Positions 7,076-7,978 of a stretch of DNA of 7,978 nucleotides are shown piece after piece (position 1 is the stretch's first letter; each line of letters begins with the position of its first letter). The position numbers were made by a program, and so were the translations under genes. A model generated the notes under the pieces. That model did no database searches. It was given only the letters and a program-made list of their open reading frames with translations, and was not told where the DNA came from. Origin of the DNA: Cyanobacteria bacterium UBA11370 (lineage in GTDB: Bacteria > Cyanobacteriota > Cyanobacteriia > Cyanobacteriales > Coleofasciculaceae); assembly GCA_003486645.1 (NCBI GenBank), contig DNGI01000034.1:2811-10788 (forward strand), given 5' to 3'.

Positions 7076-7978
7076 TTAAAACTCAAAACTTTCCGACAGA
7101 CGAATAGACAACGCATCGACTAAAGTGGCTGAACGAATTGATCGTCCGAAGTGATATTGGGCATAATCTCGTAGAATTCGCTCGATTTTTATCCAGACTA
7201 ACGCAATAGAGTTAAGGGTAGATAACTCTTCTGAGTGGTAGGGTAACAATGTAGCTAACTCAGGTAACTCGGCAGCGGCTAACTGTTGGAGTAAACTCAA
7301 TTCAAGGGCATTAAATTTAGTGTTGACTCTTGGCGAAGGAGAAGTCGAAGAGAAAGAGTTTTGAGTTAGATTTTCCAATTGATTCACTCCCCACTCCCCA
7401 CTCCTAGTCAAACTAATTATGCCACCTGCTTCTAAGCTAAAACCGACCCGCCAATCTGGGTGAGTAAAATCCGGTTGAAGAGGTTGCTGGGTGAGACAAC
7501 AAACTTGAACTTGAGGGGCAATTCCAGCTAAAGCGAGTAGGTGAAAAATGCCATGAGATAGGCAAGCTAATACTAAGGATATTTCCGATTGACTCTCAAT
7601 TTGAATGGGTAATTGCTCCAAACGCCGCAGATGTTCATTGAGAAGTTCATAGAGTTCTTCTTGGGGTTGTTCACTTAAGGCGTGACAGAGAACTAATTCT
7701 GCTAGGTATTGACTTGCTGCTAATTTACTTAACTCTTTACTTAATCCGGGGTAAGATTCTACTGTTTCAGCTTGGGTGATTTTGTCAAGCGATCGCCCTT
7801 TGGCAACGAGCAATTGATTAACCACAAACAAACCCATTCTACCCCCTAATTTGGAGTTTTGCTTGCGTGCGCCTGGAGCAACGACTCGAATTAAACCCAA
7901 TTCCCGCGTCAAGATTGTGACTAATCTATCCGTTTCTCCTAACGGCATACTTTTGAGATTAATTCCAGTGGCTTTGTA
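7076..7978 (-). CDS. recO: DNA repair protein RecO, 5' end beyond the window
   Basis: RecO is the recombination mediator that binds SSB and RecR, anneals single strands and helps load RecA at gaps. The frame stays open to the right edge: before the internal Met at 7948 it reads [10 protein letters not shown], matching the expected start of the N-terminal OB fold, so the true start lies outside and 300 residues are visible. The OB fold covers about 1-80 ([18 protein letters not shown], then VAPGARK), and a helical domain follows (about 85-160). The C-terminal zinc-finger position keeps only adjacent C160/C161; the second Cys pair seen in many RecO proteins is missing. A low-complexity insertion at about 191-222 contains a translated heptamer repeat (TRSGEWGVN) and a Ser/Pro/Thr stretch. 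The stop lies 122 bases from that of the convergent bioD. Confidence 0.92.
   Translation of the reverse strand, partial: YKATGINLKSMPLGETDRLVTILTRELGLIRVVAPGARKQNSKLGGRMGLFVVNQLLVAKGRSLDKITQAETVESYPGLSKELSKLAASQYLAELVLCHALSEQPQEELYELLNEHLRRLEQLPIQIESQSEISLVLACLSHGIFHLLALAGIAPQVQVCCLTQQPLQPDFTHPDWRVGFSLEAGGIISLTRSGEWGVNQLENLTQNSFSSTSPSPRVNTKFNALELSLLQQLAAAELPELATLLPYHSEELSTLNSIALVWIKIERILRDYAQYHFGRSIRSATLVDALSIRLSESFEF
7386..7404 (-). repeat. Heptamer repeat (GGGGAGT-type) inside recO
   Basis: On the plus strand this is ACTCCCC-ACTCCCC-ACTCC, about 2.7 copies of a heptamer. On the coding strand it is GGAGTGGGGAGTGGGGAGT, encoding SGEWG. The same heptamer class is common between genes in filamentous cyanobacteria. 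Three 7-base units are 21 bases, so the array does not shift the reading frame. Confidence 0.8.

Larger units (their letters stand above)
100..7796. repeat. Dispersed HIP1 octamer GCGATCGC, at least ten copies
   Basis: Exact copies start at 100, 341, 1265, 2685, 4432, 5085, 5503, 6412, 6705 and 7789. By chance about one copy per 65 kb is expected at even base composition. HIP1 is a hallmark of many cyanobacterial genomes and is the main evidence for the host group. Copies lie in every gene except rppA's immediate upstream region and the short adaptor gene, so the whole window shares the same genomic signature and shows no obvious foreign segment. Confidence 0.9.

Noticed and set aside
7076..7948. 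RecO starting at the Met at 7948
   Set aside because: The frame continues to the window edge with family-like residues [10 protein letters not shown], so that Met is internal.
1..7978. Mobile element or phage origin of the region
   Set aside because: No transposase, integrase, terminal repeats or tRNA are visible, and HIP1 copies are spread across the window.

Overview
The window reads as chromosomal DNA of a cyanobacterium, probably a filamentous one. The HIP1 octamer GCGATCGC occurs at least ten times in 8 kb, there are two short heptanucleotide tandem repeats of the kind common in filamentous cyanobacteria, and the genes resemble cyanobacterial families (an RppA/RppB-type two-component pair, a CzcA/NrsA-like efflux pump, and cyanobacterial BioD and RecO). 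These assignments come from motif recognition, not a database search.

Left half (about 90-3957, minus strand): a two-gene operon. A 217-residue exported protein with an RND adaptor-like core is followed after 6 bases by a full-length heavy-metal RND permease (1051 residues), and the operon closes with a rho-independent terminator at about 87-115. The adaptor-like protein appears to carry only the two ends of a CzcB/NrsB-type adaptor, and no outer-membrane channel gene is present.

Centre (3958-6160): a 118-base divergent control region separates that operon from a plus-strand response regulator (rppA-like) and its sensor histidine kinase (rppB-like). The control region holds an 11-bp-period direct repeat and an inverted repeat. 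The layout matches the nickel-resistance nrs locus of Synechocystis, where a two-component pair controls a divergently transcribed RND pump. The kinase frame is interrupted by a single in-frame TAA at 5231-5233, with coding sequence continuing in the same frame on both sides, so the gene is either a recent pseudogene or makes two products.

Right half (6161-7978): bioD (dethiobiotin synthase) on the plus strand converges on recO (recombination mediator) on the minus strand, whose 5' end runs off the window. A CAATTAG heptamer repeat lies between them and a GGGGAGT-type heptamer repeat is embedded in frame inside recO.

Together the window looks like a metal-stress efflux module with signs of decay or minimisation (reduced adaptor, interrupted kinase) next to ordinary housekeeping genes. 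I see no tRNA, rRNA, CRISPR array, transposase or phage gene.
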